Notes: generated by a model from the sequence alone, not told the origin. A stretch of DNA of 15,516 nucleotides from an uncultured Burkholderiales bacterium (GCA_903898725.1 CAIUGQ010000558.1:1-15516); one strand, 5' to 3'; numbered from the stretch's first letter, positions 7,158 through 13,804 are shown. Translations and numbers: made by a program.

Positions 7158-8393
7158 TCAGAACACCTGCAGCGTCGGCACCGCCGTCGCGAACCGGCCG
7201 CCCCAGGCGCGCACGAACGCGAGCTGTCCGACGATCTCCTCGCGCAGGTTCCAGGGCAGCACCAGCACCACGTCGGGTCGCGCCTCGCGCAGCGCCTCGG
7301 GCGCGCGCACGGGGATCCGCGATCCGGGCAGGAAGCGGCCCTGCTTGTGCGGCGAGGCGTCGGCCACGAAGGCGAGCAGGTCGGGCCGCACGCCGGCGAA
7401 GTTCAGCAGCGTGTTGCCCTTGGCCGCCGCGCCGTAGCCCACCACCCGACGGCCCGCGCGCTTCTCGGCGATCAGGAAGGCGAGCAGGTCGTCCTTGACG
7501 CGTTCGGTGGCGGCCTGCAGGCCGGCGTGGAACCCGGGCGTGCCGACGCCCGCCGCGGCTTCGCGCGCGCGCAGCCGCGCCACCGAGGGCCGCGCCTCGC
7601 GTGCGGCCGCAACGGGCGACGCCCAGACGCGCAGCGAGCCGCCGTGCGTGGGCAGCGTCTCGACGTCCCAGACCGCGAGTCCGTGAGCGGCCAGGATCCG
7701 CTCGACCGCGCGCAGCGACAGGTACGAGAAGTGCTCGTGATAGATGGTGTCGAACTGGTTCATCGCGACCAGCTCGAGCAGGTGCGGGAACTCGAAGCTG
7801 GCCGAACCGGTGGGCGCGAGCGCCTCGGCGAAGCCGGCGACGAAGTCGTCGATGTCCGGCACGTGGGCGAGCACGTTGTTGGCGACCGTGAGGTCGAAGC
7901 GGCCCCGCTCGGCGACCAGGGCGCGGGCCGACTCGCGACCGAAGAAGACCTCGACGGTGTCGATGCCGCGCTCGCGCGCGACCCGCGCCGTGCCCGCGGT
8001 CGGCTCGACGCCGACGCAGGGGATGCCGCGCTCGCGCACGTACTGCAGCAGGTAGCCGTCGTTGGAGGCCACCTCGAGCACCCGCGAGGACGCGTCGAGC
8101 CCGAGGCGATCGACCGCCTCGCCGACGAAGCGTCGCGCATGCTCGAGCCAGCTGCGCGAGTACGACGAGAAGTAGACGTAGTCGTCGCTGAACAGCAGGT
8201 CGTGACGCTGCACCTCGTCGACCTGCACCAGCGCGCACGTCGGGCAGGCGAAGACCTTCAGCGGGAAGTGCGCCTCGGCGCGCAGCAGGTCGGCCTCGCG
8301 CAGGAACGCGTTCGACGGGGGCGCGGCGCCCAGGTCGACGAAGGTATCGGAGGGCGCGCGTCCCAGCGGGGTGCGGCAGTGGCGGCAGTTCAT
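7158..8393 (-). CDS. Sugar C-methyltransferase, TylC3/NovU/TcaB9 family
   Basis: A 411-aa SAM-dependent enzyme that methylates a ring carbon of a keto sugar nucleotide. Three parts are visible: a zinc-binding N-terminus (C3-x2-C6 and C50-x2-C53), a class I SAM domain (VLEVASNDGYLL, 105-116) and a C-terminal domain with a second Rossmann-like motif VVGYGAAAKGNTLLN. As I recall, the C3-methyltransferase TcaB9 uses Y76, H181, Y222, E224 and H225. Here Y72, H177, Y218, E220 and H221 fall at a constant offset of four, the last three in YHEH. The catalytic set is therefore intact. The start at 8393 (MNCRHC) overlaps the epimerase stop in an ATGA; the frame is open further upstream but begins to lack homology there. 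It is last in the rfbF-rfbG-epimerase operon, so the substrate is probably a CDP-4-keto-6-deoxyhexose. Confidence 0.9.
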   Translation of the reverse strand: MNCRHCRTPLGRAPSDTFVDLGAAPPSNAFLREADLLRAEAHFPLKVFACPTCALVQVDEVQRHDLLFSDDYVYFSSYSRSWLEHARRFVGEAVDRLGLDASSRVLEVASNDGYLLQYVRERGIPCVGVEPTAGTARVARERGIDTVEVFFGRESARALVAERGRFDLTVANNVLAHVPDIDDFVAGFAEALAPTGSASFEFPHLLELVAMNQFDTIYHEHFSYLSLRAVERILAAHGLAVWDVETLPTHGGSLRVWASPVAAAREARPSVARLRAREAAAGVGTPGFHAGLQAATERVKDDLLAFLIAEKRAGRRVVGYGAAAKGNTLLNFAGVRPDLLAFVADASPHKQGRFLPGSRIPVRAPEALREARPDVVLVLPWNLREEIVGQLAFVRAWGGRFATAVPTLQVF

Positions 8394-8944
8394 GCGATCG
8401 GTCCGTGTCGGAGGGCCTCGTCGAAGCCGGGCAGCGCCGCGTCGCGCGGCGAGAGGTTCGCCGGCGGCAGCGGCCACGCGATCGCGAGGCGGGCATCGTC
8501 ATGCCGCACGCCGGCCTCGAGGGCGGGCGCGTGCGGCGCGGTGTGCTGGTAGAGGAGCTGCGCGTCGTCGGTCAGCGCCTGGAAGCCGTGGGCACAGCCC
8601 TCGGGGATGAACACGCTGCGCTCGAGCGCGTCGCCGAGCTCGACGGCGTGCCAGCGGCCGAAGCTCGGCGAATCGGCCCGCAGGTCCACGGCGACGTCGA
8701 ACACCCGCCCCCGCAGGCAGCGGATCAGCTTGGCCTCGGCGCCCGGCGCGCGCTGCAGGTGCAGCCCGCGCACCGTGCCGCGCGCGGCGGTCGTCGACAG
8801 GTTGACCTGCACGAAGCGCAGGCCGGCCCGGATCGGCGCGAAGTCCTGCTCGCAGAAGAGCCGCGTGAAGCGCCCGCGCGCATCGCCGCGCGGCTCGGTG
8901 ACGACGACCCACATGCCCTCGATGGGCGTGCGCTCGAACCTCAT
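8390..8944 (-). CDS. rfbC: RmlC/RfbC-family keto-sugar 3,5-epimerase (probably acting on a CDP-sugar)
   Basis: A 184-aa cupin related to dTDP-4-dehydrorhamnose 3,5-epimerase, close to the standard RmlC length. RGLHLQ (59-64) holds the base H62, K72 lies in AKLIR, FIPEGCAHGFQAL (112-124) is the family signature, and Y132 is the general acid. These positions equal those I recall for M. tuberculosis RmlC. The second conserved Tyr (138) is replaced by His, and the Trp usually found near residue 148 is also His. The start at 8944 overlaps the rfbG stop as ATGA. No dTDP-glucose genes (rmlA, rmlB, rmlD) are in the window, so a CDP-4-keto-6-deoxyglucose 3- or 3,5-epimerase is inferred. The symbol reflects the family, not proven rhamnose synthesis. 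Confidence 0.85.
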   Translation of the reverse strand: MRFERTPIEGMWVVVTEPRGDARGRFTRLFCEQDFAPIRAGLRFVQVNLSTTAARGTVRGLHLQRAPGAEAKLIRCLRGRVFDVAVDLRADSPSFGRWHAVELGDALERSVFIPEGCAHGFQALTDDAQLLYQHTAPHAPALEAGVRHDDARLAIAWPLPPANLSPRDAALPGFDEALRHGPIA

Positions 8945-10104
8945 GCCGCCACCGGCGCCCGGCTCGGGCTGCCGGTCCACGCGAGGCCCGCGGCGCGCGC
9001 GTCGGCGACATAGGCGTGCAGGTCGGCAGCGCTGTCGACCGCGCCCTGCTCGTGCCAGCGGCGATACCAGCGCGCGGTGCGCGCGAGCGTGGTCGCGGTG
9101 TCCCACACCGGACGCCAGCCGAGCCCGGCGCGGGCGCGCGTGCAGTCGAGCCGCAGCACCGCGGCCTCGTGCGGATGGGGTCCGGCGTCGCGCTCGACGC
9201 GCAGCGCCGGCCAGTGTGCGGCGAAGCCCGAGACGACCTCACCGACGGTCGCGTGGCCCTCGGAGGACGGCCCGAAGTTGTAGGCGCCTGCGACCGTGGC
9301 CGGCGACTCGAGCAACGCCCGGCCGAGCGCCAGGTAGCCGGCGAGCGGCTCGAGCACGTGCTGCCACGGCCGCACCGACGCCGGGTTGCGCAGCCGGCAC
9401 GGCGTGCCTGCGATCGCGGCGCGCACGAGGTCCGGCACGAGGCGGTCCTCGGACCAGTCGCCGCCGCCGATCACGTTGCCCGCGCGCGCGGTGGCGAGGG
9501 CCACGGGCGGCGCGCCGTCGCGCGCACCGAGGAAGCTCGCGCGCCAGCAGGCCGACACGATCTCGGCGCAGGCCTTCGAGGCGCTGTACGGGTCGTGGCC
9601 GCCGAGCGGGTCGTCCTCGCCGAAGCCCGCGATGCCCTGCGGCCCCGGGCGGCCGGGCCCGCCGGCGGACGGCTCGTCGTTGCGGTAGCACTTGTCGGTC
9701 GTCGCGTTCACCACCGCGCCCACCGAGCCGCAGCGGCGGACCGCCTCGAGCAGGTGGATCAGCCCCGTCACGTTGGTCGCGAAGGTGTCGACCGGGTCGC
9801 GGTACGAGGCGCGCACCAGCGGCTGCGCGGCGAGGTGGAACACGATCTCGGGGGCGAAGGCGTGGAGCGCCGCATCGACCGCGCGCGCATCGCGCAGGTC
9901 CGTCCACGGGCCGTCGGCGCCGCCGAGCAGCAGGTGGTGGCTGGGCCCGTCGGCGGGCGCGAGCGACAGGCCGGCCACCCGTGCGCCCAGGGCCCGCAGC
10001 CACAGCACGAGCCAGCTGCCCTTGAAGCCGCTGTGGCCGGTGACCAGCACGCAGCGCCCGGCGTAGGCGCCGCCGAAGAGGGCCTTCAGGTCCAGGTCTT
10101 CCAC
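8941..10104 (-). CDS. rfbG: CDP-glucose 4,6-dehydratase
   Basis: Converts CDP-glucose to CDP-4-keto-6-deoxyglucose with tightly bound NAD. The 387-aa extended SDR has VTGHSGFKGSW (21-31), FHLAAQPLVRASY (89-101), TDK (136-138) and Y173-x3-K177 (YSASK). It also has the subfamily hallmark RAGNVIGGGDW (207-217) with DRLVPD (220-225), which separates it from dTDP- and GDP-sugar dehydratases. A Gly/Pro-rich insert lies at about 144-161, between the TDK and YxxxK motifs. I place the start at the GTG 10104, which overlaps the end of rfbF by 19 nt. The frame continues upstream inside rfbF, but that part is not dehydratase-like and no ATG lies nearer. It is coupled to the epimerase by a 4-nt overlap. 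Confidence 0.93.
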   Translation of the reverse strand: MEDLDLKALFGGAYAGRCVLVTGHSGFKGSWLVLWLRALGARVAGLSLAPADGPSHHLLLGGADGPWTDLRDARAVDAALHAFAPEIVFHLAAQPLVRASYRDPVDTFATNVTGLIHLLEAVRRCGSVGAVVNATTDKCYRNDEPSAGGPGRPGPQGIAGFGEDDPLGGHDPYSASKACAEIVSACWRASFLGARDGAPPVALATARAGNVIGGGDWSEDRLVPDLVRAAIAGTPCRLRNPASVRPWQHVLEPLAGYLALGRALLESPATVAGAYNFGPSSEGHATVGEVVSGFAAHWPALRVERDAGPHPHEAAVLRLDCTRARAGLGWRPVWDTATTLARTARWYRRWHEQGAVDSAADLHAYVADARAAGLAWTGSPSRAPVAA

Positions 10105-10856
10105 GGCGCCACGCCCCGCTGCCACAGGTCCTCGAGCTTCATCTTGTCGCGCAGCGTGTCCATCGGCTGCCAGAAGCCGCGGTGCGCCCACGCCGAGAGC
10201 TGGCCCTCGCGCGCCAGCGTCTCGAGCGGCTCGCGCTCCCAGGGCGTCGCATCGCCCTCGATGTACGAGAGCACACGGGGCTCGAGCACGAAGAAGCCGC
10301 CGTTGACCCAGGTGCCGTCGCCCTGCGGCTTCTCCTCGAAGCGCGTGATGCGTCCGCCCTCGATGTCGAGCGCGCCGAAGCGGCCCTGGGGCTGCACGGA
10401 GGTCAGCGTCGCGAGCCGTCCCTGCTTGCGATGGAAGGCGATCAGCGCGGTGAGGTCGACATCGGAGACGCCGTCGCCGTAGGTGAAGCAGAAGGTCTCG
10501 TCACCGATGTACTTCGCGACCCGCCGCAGGCGCCCGCCCGTCTGGGTCTCCTCGCCGGTGTCGATCAGCGTGACCCGCCACGGCTCGCAGTGCCGCTGGC
10601 AGATCTCCATCTCGTTCTTCGCCAGGTCGAACGTGATGTCCGACATGTGCATGAAGTAGTTGGCGAAGTACTCCTTGATGACGTACCCGCGATAGCCCAG
10701 GCAGACGACGAACTCGTTGATGCCGTGCCGGGAGTAGTGCTTGAGGATGTGCCAGAGGATCGGCCGGCCGCCGACCTCGACCATCGGCTTCGGCCGGATC
10801 GAGGTCTCCTCGGCCAGACGTGTGCCGAGGCCACCGGCCAGGATGACTGCCTTCAT
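10086..10856 (-). CDS. rfbF: Glucose-1-phosphate cytidylyltransferase
   Basis: Joins CTP and glucose-1-phosphate to give CDP-glucose, the first committed step of CDP-sugar synthesis. The 256-aa product is the standard length. It has the nucleotidyltransferase loop GGLGTRLAEET (8-18) followed by RPKPM (21-25, catalytic Lys), the metal-binding YGDGVSDVD (126-134), the sugar-binding WVNGGFFV (183-190) and the C-terminal FWQPMDTLRDK (228-238). The long AEETSIRPKPM form is typical of RfbF rather than RmlA or GalU. It is the first gene of the minus operon. GGGGAG lies 4 nt before the ATG and is a good ribosome binding site. Together with rfbG it defines a CDP-6-deoxyhexose pathway. Confidence 0.95.
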   Translation of the reverse strand: MKAVILAGGLGTRLAEETSIRPKPMVEVGGRPILWHILKHYSRHGINEFVVCLGYRGYVIKEYFANYFMHMSDITFDLAKNEMEICQRHCEPWRVTLIDTGEETQTGGRLRRVAKYIGDETFCFTYGDGVSDVDLTALIAFHRKQGRLATLTSVQPQGRFGALDIEGGRITRFEEKPQGDGTWVNGGFFVLEPRVLSYIEGDATPWEREPLETLAREGQLSAWAHRGFWQPMDTLRDKMKLEDLWQRGVAPWKTWT

Positions 10857-10899
10857 CGCGCTCCCCGTGGCGGGACGCGGACGCGCGCCCCCTCGGCGA

Positions 10900-10926
10900 A
10901 CTTTAGGAGGGGCGGCGCCGGGGCAA
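10900..10926 (-). promoter_or_regulatory. Possible promoter of the rfbF operon
   Basis: On the minus strand TTGCCC (10926-10921) and TAAAGT (10905-10900) resemble sigma-70 -35 and -10 boxes, but the spacer is only 15 bp. They lie in the 126-bp gap between fdx and rfbF, the only place for an operon promoter unless fdx transcription reads through. The pair stands out mainly because the surrounding DNA is so GC-rich. Confidence 0.25.
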
Positions 10927-10947
10927 GCGCGAAGAAGCGGGAGTTCG

Positions 10948-10980
10948 GTGCCGCTGATGCGGCGCGTGGCGCAGCGGCGC
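10948..10980 (-). terminator. Possible hairpin terminator after fdx
   Basis: GCCGCTG (10950-10956) and CAGCGGC (10972-10978) form a perfect 7-bp stem with a 15-nt GC-rich loop, starting 3 nt beyond the fdx stop. A weak pyrimidine stretch follows on the minus strand, but there is no true T-run. It may mark the end of the M16-rsmD-coaD-fdx transcript before the rfbF operon. Confidence 0.3.
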
Positions 10981-10982
10981 CG

Positions 10983-11234
10983 TCAGTCCCCGCGCTGCAG
11001 CCGCTCGTACTTCACGAGGAGCTGTTCGCGGGTCTCGTCATGGCGAGGATCGTTGGGGATGCAGTCGACCGGGCAGACCTGGCGGCACTGCGGCGCATCG
11101 AAGTGGCCGACACATTCGGTGCACTTGTCCGGCGCGATCACGTAGATCTCCGGCCCCATCGAGATCGCGCCGTTCGGGCACTCCGGCTCGCAGACGTCGC
11201 AGTTGATGCATTCGTCGGTAATCAACAGCGCCAT
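10983..11234 (-). CDS. fdx: YfhL-type ferredoxin with two [4Fe-4S] motifs
   Basis: An 83-aa cytosolic electron carrier with two iron-sulfur binding motifs. C9-x2-C12-x2-C15-x3-C19 is the first. The second is C38-x2-C41-x8-C50-x3-C54, with a further Cys at 58 as in Allochromatium-type ferredoxins. The opening MALLITDECINCD and EPECPNGAISMG closely match E. coli YfhL. The long C-x8-C spacing is typical of this group. It is 16 nt downstream of coaD, a pairing common in betaproteobacteria. No strong Shine-Dalgarno is seen, which fits translation coupled to coaD. Its redox partner is not indicated. Confidence 0.93.
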   Translation of the reverse strand: MALLITDECINCDVCEPECPNGAISMGPEIYVIAPDKCTECVGHFDAPQCRQVCPVDCIPNDPRHDETREQLLVKYERLQRGD

Positions 11235-11250
11235 GGCGTGTGCGGACGGC

Positions 11251-11751
11251 TCAGGCCCCCGGCGGGCCGCCCATCTGCTCCATCTTGCTCTTGAGGCGCG
11301 CCTCGACCGAGGGCGAGACGAACTTGCCGACGTCGCCGCCGAACATCGCGATCTCGCGGACCAGCGTGCCCGAGATGAACTGGTACTGGTCGGTCGGCGT
11401 CATGAAGATGGTCTCGACGTCCGGCAGCAGGTAGCGGTTCATGCCGGCCATCTGGAACTCGTACTCGAAGTCGGCCACCGCCCGCAGGCCGCGGACGATC
11501 ACGCCGGCGTTCTGGTTGCGCACGAAGTCGCGCAGCAGCCCGGAGAAGCCGGCCACCTGCACGTTCGGGTAGGGGGCGAGGACGTCGCGCGCGATCTCGA
11601 TGCGCTCTTCCTGCGTGAAGATCGGACCCTTCGCGCGGCTGCCGGCCACGCCGACCACGACCCGGCCGAAGATGCTGGCCGCGCGCCGGACGATGTCCTC
11701 GTGGCCGCGGGTGAGCGGGTCGAACGTACCGGGATAGACGGCGATGGCCAT
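11251..11751 (-). CDS. coaD: Phosphopantetheine adenylyltransferase
   Basis: Transfers AMP from ATP to 4'-phosphopantetheine to form dephospho-CoA, the fourth step of CoA synthesis. The 166-aa product is the usual size and starts at once with the nucleotidyltransferase motif YPGTFDPLTRGH (6-17, with TxGH at 14-17). RGLRAVADFEYEFQMAGMN (88-106) is the substrate-binding helix region. ISGTLVRE (126-133) is the ATP-binding signature, with Gly where E. coli has Ser; as I recall, this variant occurs in related betaproteobacteria. It starts 2 nt after the rsmD stop, with a GGAG Shine-Dalgarno inside the end of rsmD. An essential housekeeping gene. Confidence 0.97.
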   Translation of the reverse strand: MAIAVYPGTFDPLTRGHEDIVRRAASIFGRVVVGVAGSRAKGPIFTQEERIEIARDVLAPYPNVQVAGFSGLLRDFVRNQNAGVIVRGLRAVADFEYEFQMAGMNRYLLPDVETIFMTPTDQYQFISGTLVREIAMFGGDVGKFVSPSVEARLKSKMEQMGGPPGA

Positions 11752-11753
11752 CG

Positions 11754-12491
11754 TCAGGCTCCAGGGGCCGGTGAGGTCAGGAGCAGCAGATGATAGTGGA
11801 CTTGTCCCGCCTTGTCGGCGCGGTGCACGACCAGACCGGGCAGCGCCGACAGCGGCGGCACGTCGGGCGTGAGCGGCCGGTCGGCCTCGACGTAGACGGC
11901 CGCGCCGGGGGCCAGCACCGCGGCCAGTCGCGGCAGCACGCGTTCCAGTTCGGCGCTGCCGAACGGGGGGTCGAGGAAGACCAGGTCGAAGCGGTCGCGC
12001 GGGGTCGACAGGTAGGTGACGGCGTCGGCCTGCACGACTTCGACGGCATCCGCGTCGAGCCGCTCCTTGGCGGCGCGCAGCGCGTTGGCGGCGCGCGCGT
12101 CGCGCTCGACCAGCACGACCCGCGAGGCACCGCGCGAGGCGGCCTCCAGGCCGAGCGCGCCGGTGCCGGCATAGAGGTCGAGGCAGCGCCAGTCGTCGAG
12201 GCGCTGGCCCAGCCAGTTGAACAGGGTCTCGCGGACGCGGTCGGGCGTGGGCCTCAGGCCCGGCACATCGACCACGGCCAGCGGCGTGCGCTTCCAGTCG
12301 CCGCCGATGATCCGGACCTTCGCTGGCGGCTCGGTGCCACGGCGCGCCGGGGCGGGCTTGTCGGGGGCCTTGGGGGCGCGGGCGGGCGCGGGGTCGGCAC
12401 CGCGCCCGCGATCAGGGGCGCCGCGCCCGCGCTCGGGGACACCGCGCCCGCGATCAAGGGCGCCGCGCCCCCGCTCAGGGCCGCGTGCCAC
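11754..12491 (-). CDS. rsmD: 16S rRNA (guanine966-N2)-methyltransferase with a repetitive N-terminal extension
   Basis: Methylates N2 of G966 in 16S rRNA during 30S assembly. The core from residue 60 (RIIGGDWKRTPL) matches RsmD: LRPTPDRVRETLFNWL (79-94), SAM motif LDLYAGTGALG (104-114) and the N-methyltransferase motif DPPF (174-177). The product is 245 aa, against about 200 for E. coli RsmD. The extra 55 or so residues contain four 7-residue Arg-Gly repeats of the type ERGRGA/DRGRGV, then a Pro/Ala/Lys linker. No ATG, GTG or TTG lies in frame between the repeats and the core, so the GTG at 12491 is the only sensible start. It overlaps the end of the M16 gene by 17 nt. The next upstream ATG (12710) would overlap by more than 200 nt. 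Confidence 0.9.
   Translation of the reverse strand: MARGPERGRGALDRGRGVPERGRGAPDRGRGADPAPARAPKAPDKPAPARRGTEPPAKVRIIGGDWKRTPLAVVDVPGLRPTPDRVRETLFNWLGQRLDDWRCLDLYAGTGALGLEAASRGASRVVLVERDARAANALRAAKERLDADAVEVVQADAVTYLSTPRDRFDLVFLDPPFGSAELERVLPRLAAVLAPGAAVYVEADRPLTPDVPPLSALPGLVVHRADKAGQVHYHLLLLTSPAPGA
12397..12480 (-). repeat. Four 21-bp tandem repeats across the M16/rsmD junction
   Basis: Four adjacent 21-bp units lie at 12397-12417, 12418-12438, 12439-12459 and 12460-12480. They share the core CCGCGCCCGCG (one base changed in the last copy) followed by (A/C)TC(A/G)(A/G)GG-like ends. Units 1 and 3 are the most alike, as are 2 and 4. Each unit encodes seven residues of RsmD's RGRG tract. The last copy also contains the stop codon of the upstream M16 gene (12475-12477). 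A whole-unit gain or loss would keep the rsmD frame. There are no spacers, so it is not a CRISPR array. Confidence 0.85.
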
Positions 12492-13797
12492 CGTCGCCCA
12501 CGACCACGGTGACCAGCCGGTCGGGCCGGATCTTGCGCTGGAACGCGTCGCGCACCTGGGCGGCGCTGACCGCCTCGACCCGCTCGGTCCAGCGCTCGAG
12601 GTAGTCGAGCGGCAGCCGGTACCAGCCGATGTTCGACAGGTTGTCGAGAATCTTGCGGTTGGTGTCGATGCGCAGCGCGAAGCCGCCGACCAGGTTCTGC
12701 CGGGCGGCACGCATCTCGTCGTCGGTCGGCCCGTCGGCCACGAAGCGGGCGAGCGTCTCGCGCACCACCTTCAGCGCATCCTCGGTCTGCTCCTTGCGGG
12801 TCTGCAGCCCGACGGTGAACGGACCGGCCTGCGCCATCGGCGAGAAGTAGGAATAGACGCTGTACGACAGGCCGCGCTTCTCGCGCACCTCGGCGGTCAG
12901 GCGCGAGACGAACCCGCCGCCGCCGAGCACGTAGTTGCCGACGAAGAGCGGGAAGTAGTCGGGGTCGTCGCGCGCCATCGCCGGCGCGCCCACGAGGATG
13001 TGGCTCTGCGTGGCCGGATGCGCGATGCGCCGGTCCGCGGGCGGCGGGGTCTCGACCGGCGGCATCGCGGCCGCCGGCGTGCCCTCGGGCAGCTCGCGCG
13101 TCAGGCGTTCGGCGATCGACTCGGCCTCGGCGCGCGAGATCGCGCCGATCATCGAGACGACCGCGCCGCGCGGCCCGTAGCGCTCGCGGTGGAAGGCGAC
13201 GAGGTCGGCCCGGCCGAGCGCGGCCATCGACTCCGGCGTGCTGGAGCGGCCGTACGGGTGGCTCGGATAGATCAGCGCCTCGTAGGTGCGCTGCGCGATC
13301 GCGTCGGGCCGCACGAGCGCCTCACGAAGCCCCTGGATGACCCGCTCGCGCTCGCGCGCGACCACCGGTTCGGGGAAGGTCGGCCGGGCCATCATCCGCG
13401 CCAGCAGGTCGACCGCGGCGTCGCGCTCGCGCGGCGAGGACAGGGTGCGCAGCGACACGCTCGCGCGGTCGTCGCCGGCACCGCCGCCGCGGCTCGCGCC
13501 GAGGTCGGCGAAGCGCTCGGCGAGCGCCGCCTCGTCGAGCCCGTCGACGCCCCGGGCGAGCAGCCCGGCGGTGAACGACGCCAGGCCCGACTTGCCCGCG
13601 GGATCCAGGCGCGAGCCGGCGTCGAAGTCGACGGCGACGTCGAGCATCGGGATCGCGTCGGCACGCACGAAGTAGACACGCGCGCCGCGCGAGGTGGTCC
13701 AGTGCTCGATCGGCAGCACCGCCGAGGCGAGCGGCGCCCACAGCAGCAGCACCAGCAGCAGCAGGCCGCGCGGACGGACGACGGAGAACGGCATCAT
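12475..13797 (-). CDS. M16-family peptidase-like protein, catalytically inactive subunit
   Basis: A 440-aa exported M16 homologue. A signal peptide (about 1-26, with a run of Leu and Val ending in LASA) precedes the N-terminal M16 domain. Where active members have HxxEH, this protein has S74, A77 and G78 in GLASFTAG, so the zinc ligands are absent. The C-terminal domain keeps the Arg/Tyr substrate-binding element RGLSYSVYS (308-316). This is the usual arrangement of bacterial two-gene M16 pairs, where an inactive partner completes the chamber of the active protease. It starts 7 nt after that partner's stop. GAGGG lies 4 nt before the ATG at 13797 and 7 nt before a second ATG at 13794, either of which could be used. 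Its 3' end lies inside the 21-bp repeats. Confidence 0.9.
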   Translation of the reverse strand: MMPFSVVRPRGLLLLVLLLWAPLASAVLPIEHWTTSRGARVYFVRADAIPMLDVAVDFDAGSRLDPAGKSGLASFTAGLLARGVDGLDEAALAERFADLGASRGGGAGDDRASVSLRTLSSPRERDAAVDLLARMMARPTFPEPVVARERERVIQGLREALVRPDAIAQRTYEALIYPSHPYGRSSTPESMAALGRADLVAFHRERYGPRGAVVSMIGAISRAEAESIAERLTRELPEGTPAAAMPPVETPPPADRRIAHPATQSHILVGAPAMARDDPDYFPLFVGNYVLGGGGFVSRLTAEVREKRGLSYSVYSYFSPMAQAGPFTVGLQTRKEQTEDALKVVRETLARFVADGPTDDEMRAARQNLVGGFALRIDTNRKILDNLSNIGWYRLPLDYLERWTERVEAVSAAQVRDAFQRKIRPDRLVTVVVGDGGTRP

Positions 13798-13804
13798 CGG
13801 ACCC

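Noticed and set aside
6838..8502. 554-codon minus-strand open frame overlapping the methyltransferase
   Set aside because: It is Arg/Ala-rich without motifs; the frame ending at 7158 encodes the complete methyltransferase.
8390..8944. Rhamnose synthesis (dTDP-L-rhamnose) locus
   Set aside because: Only the RmlC-like gene is present; rmlA, rmlB and rmlD are missing, while the adjacent genes are CDP-specific.
3909..10856. Recent mobile island
   Set aside because: No integrase, transposase, tRNA or flanking direct repeats were seen, and base composition appears similar to the flanks.
12397..12480. Possible CRISPR or protein-binding repeat array
   Set aside because: The units are directly adjacent with no spacers and code in frame for RsmD, so they are a coding minisatellite.
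13741..13766. CAG-rich trinucleotide run
   Set aside because: It is the Leu-rich hydrophobic core of the M16 signal peptide using CTG codons; not an independent repeat.
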